64,000 bases of DNA from the NCBI RefSeq assembly GCF_031127875.1, contig NZ_JARXIA010000001.1:248001-312000 (forward strand), in the 5' to 3' direction. Of this stretch, positions 63,306 through 64,000 are shown piece after piece. Source of the stretch: Pelagicoccus sp. SDUM812005 (GTDB lineage Bacteria; Verrucomicrobiota; Verrucomicrobiia; Opitutales; Opitutaceae). How positions within the stretch are numbered: position 1 is the stretch's first letter; each line of letters starts with the position of its first letter. The notes beneath the pieces are model-generated. The model was not told where the DNA came from and did no database searches. It saw nothing but the letters and a program-made list of their open reading frames with translations. A program made the position numbers and the translations under genes.

Positions 63306-64000
63306 CGGGAGCCAAGGTACAAGGTACGTGAGAAGGTACCTTGGAACCGAGGGACCTTTTGGCTTTGGCCAGTTTCGTGCAGGATCGCGTCGCATCTTTC
63401 CAGCGCTTTGCTCAGCAGCGCTTCGCCTTCGAAGAATTTGGCCTGGTCTTCCTGGTAGGTGAGCTGGAGGTCGTTTTCTAGGATACTCTTGAATTCATTG
63501 GGAGAAATTCCTTCGCGCTCGGCCATGATGGCGTAGGCCACGGCTTCGTTGTCGCGCGCCCAAGCCTGGGCTTCGTAAATAGCGGAGATAATCGCTCGAA
63601 CCGCGTCTTCGTTCCTCGCGATGAGATCGGCGTCAAAGGCGAGCACGTCGAGCACTTCGTTGGGGATTTCTGCGGAGGTGAATATCGTGCGGGCACCTTT
63701 TAGCTCTGAAATGGAAAGGGAATGGGGCGGATAGGTGATAGCGACATCGATTTCCCCGTTCTCCATCTGGCGCTTCAAGGAAAGCTGGTCGCTCTTTACG
63801 GGGACCACGTCTCTGAGCGAAAGGGACGCTTGCTCAAGCAGTCGAGCCAAGATGAAGACCCCTAGGGATTCCGCTTCTAGCCCGATTCTTGCGCCAGCGA
63901 GCTGGTCCGAGCTCCGGATTCCTTCTCGAGCGATGACCACGTCGCCGCCCGCTGAATAGTCCAGGACGAGGGCGATTTGGGGATTGCGGTCGGAATTGTC
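63302..64000 (-). CDS. NMT1/THI5-like periplasmic binding protein (partial, 5' end beyond window)
   Basis: At least 232 residues read to the edge with no start seen. The GTG at 63940 is an internal valine codon: VLDYSAGGDVVIAREGIRS is a typical continuous substrate-binding-protein sequence (the '-lDxSxGaDai-' motif). GARIGLEAESLG and DVAITYPPHSLSISELKG are also NMT1-like. The stop overlaps the hybrid-kinase ATG by four bases (ATGA), so the pair is translationally coupled. No permease or ATPase is visible. It may serve as the sensing partner of the kinase. Confidence 0.85.
   Translation of the reverse strand, partial: DNSDRNPQIALVLDYSAGGDVVIAREGIRSSDQLAGARIGLEAESLGVFILARLLEQASLSLRDVVPVKSDQLSLKRQMENGEIDVAITYPPHSLSISELKGARTIFTSAEIPNEVLDVLAFDADLIARNEDAVRAIISAIYEAQAWARDNEAVAYAIMAEREGISPNEFKSILENDLQLTYQEDQAKFFEGEALLSKALERCDAILHETGQSQKVPRFQGTFSRTLYLGSR

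Noticed and set aside
63940-63940. GTG as the start of the binding protein
   Set aside because: The frame continues upstream to the window edge with typical binding-protein sequence (DYSAGGDVV).

Overview
The window looks like a chromosome segment from a marine or soil Verrucomicrobiota bacterium of the Opitutales/Puniceicoccales type (Pelagicoccus/Opitutaceae-like). The grounds are the TonB-dependent receptors with the N-terminal 'DxFELSPFxV…GYRATxTxxGxRLN' signature, several LacI-type regulators, a DUF1592/DUF1552 gene pair, GC-rich DNA, and many start codons without a Shine-Dalgarno sequence. This assignment is inference from gene families. There is no rRNA, tRNA, CRISPR array, integrase or transposase that I can support.

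Layout. (1) 1–4.2 kb: two secreted right-handed beta-helix proteins on the minus strand. One is a DUF4955 protein cut by the window edge; the other is a family 6 polysaccharide lyase bracketed by ~240-bp direct repeats. (2) 4.2–5.8 kb: msrP-msrQ, periplasmic methionine sulfoxide repair. (3) 5.9–16.7 kb: a glycan-use block with a GH3 glucosidase, a LacI regulator, a GH78 rhamnosidase, an NCS1 permease, a 60-residue membrane protein, an SSS symporter and a GH43-like propeller enzyme. (4) 16.8–20.4 kb: a DUF1592 cytochrome-like protein and a Tat-exported DUF1552 protein. (5) 20.5–29.2 kb: two large TonB-dependent receptors separated by a second LacI regulator that is a paralogue of the first. (6) 29.3–35.7 kb: a degenerate histidine kinase-like protein, a 5'-3' exonuclease, an ECF sigma/anti-sigma pair, a COG2509-type flavoprotein and an RluA pseudouridine synthase. 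(7) 36–55.2 kb, all plus strand: a pectin/uronate block with a TonB receptor carrying a carboxypeptidase-like domain, a DUF4861–GH105 fusion lipoprotein, a GH28 lipoprotein, a DctPQM TRAP transporter, a LacI regulator, a UxaE-like epimerase, three dehydrogenases, a KDG kinase and UxaC. (8) 55.4–64 kb: a PAS/GAF kinase with an Rcp1-like receiver, a DUF2911 protein, and a hybrid kinase overlapping the gene of an NMT1/THI5-like binding protein.

How it fits together (inference). Pectin fragments would cross the outer membrane through the 36-kb TonB receptor and be cut by the GH28 and GH105 lipoproteins. Uronates would enter by the TRAP system and be channelled by UxaC, UxaE and an SDR oxidoreductase towards KDG and KDG kinase. 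Mannonate dehydratase and KDPG aldolase are not in the window. The left half would handle a rhamnose/arabinose/glucose-containing glycan.

The most interesting non-coding signals are two shared cis-motifs. One, read in the direction of the gene as TCCTACAATTAGC, lies upstream of six genes in the hydrolase/LacI/TonB part. The other, an AACACG(T/A)GT palindrome family, lies upstream of the pectin TonB receptor and the uxaE-like gene. Also notable are an 18-bp palindrome next to the 20.5-kb TonB receptor, the direct repeats around the PL6 gene, two families of intergenic repeats, and pyrimidine tracts immediately before many start codons.
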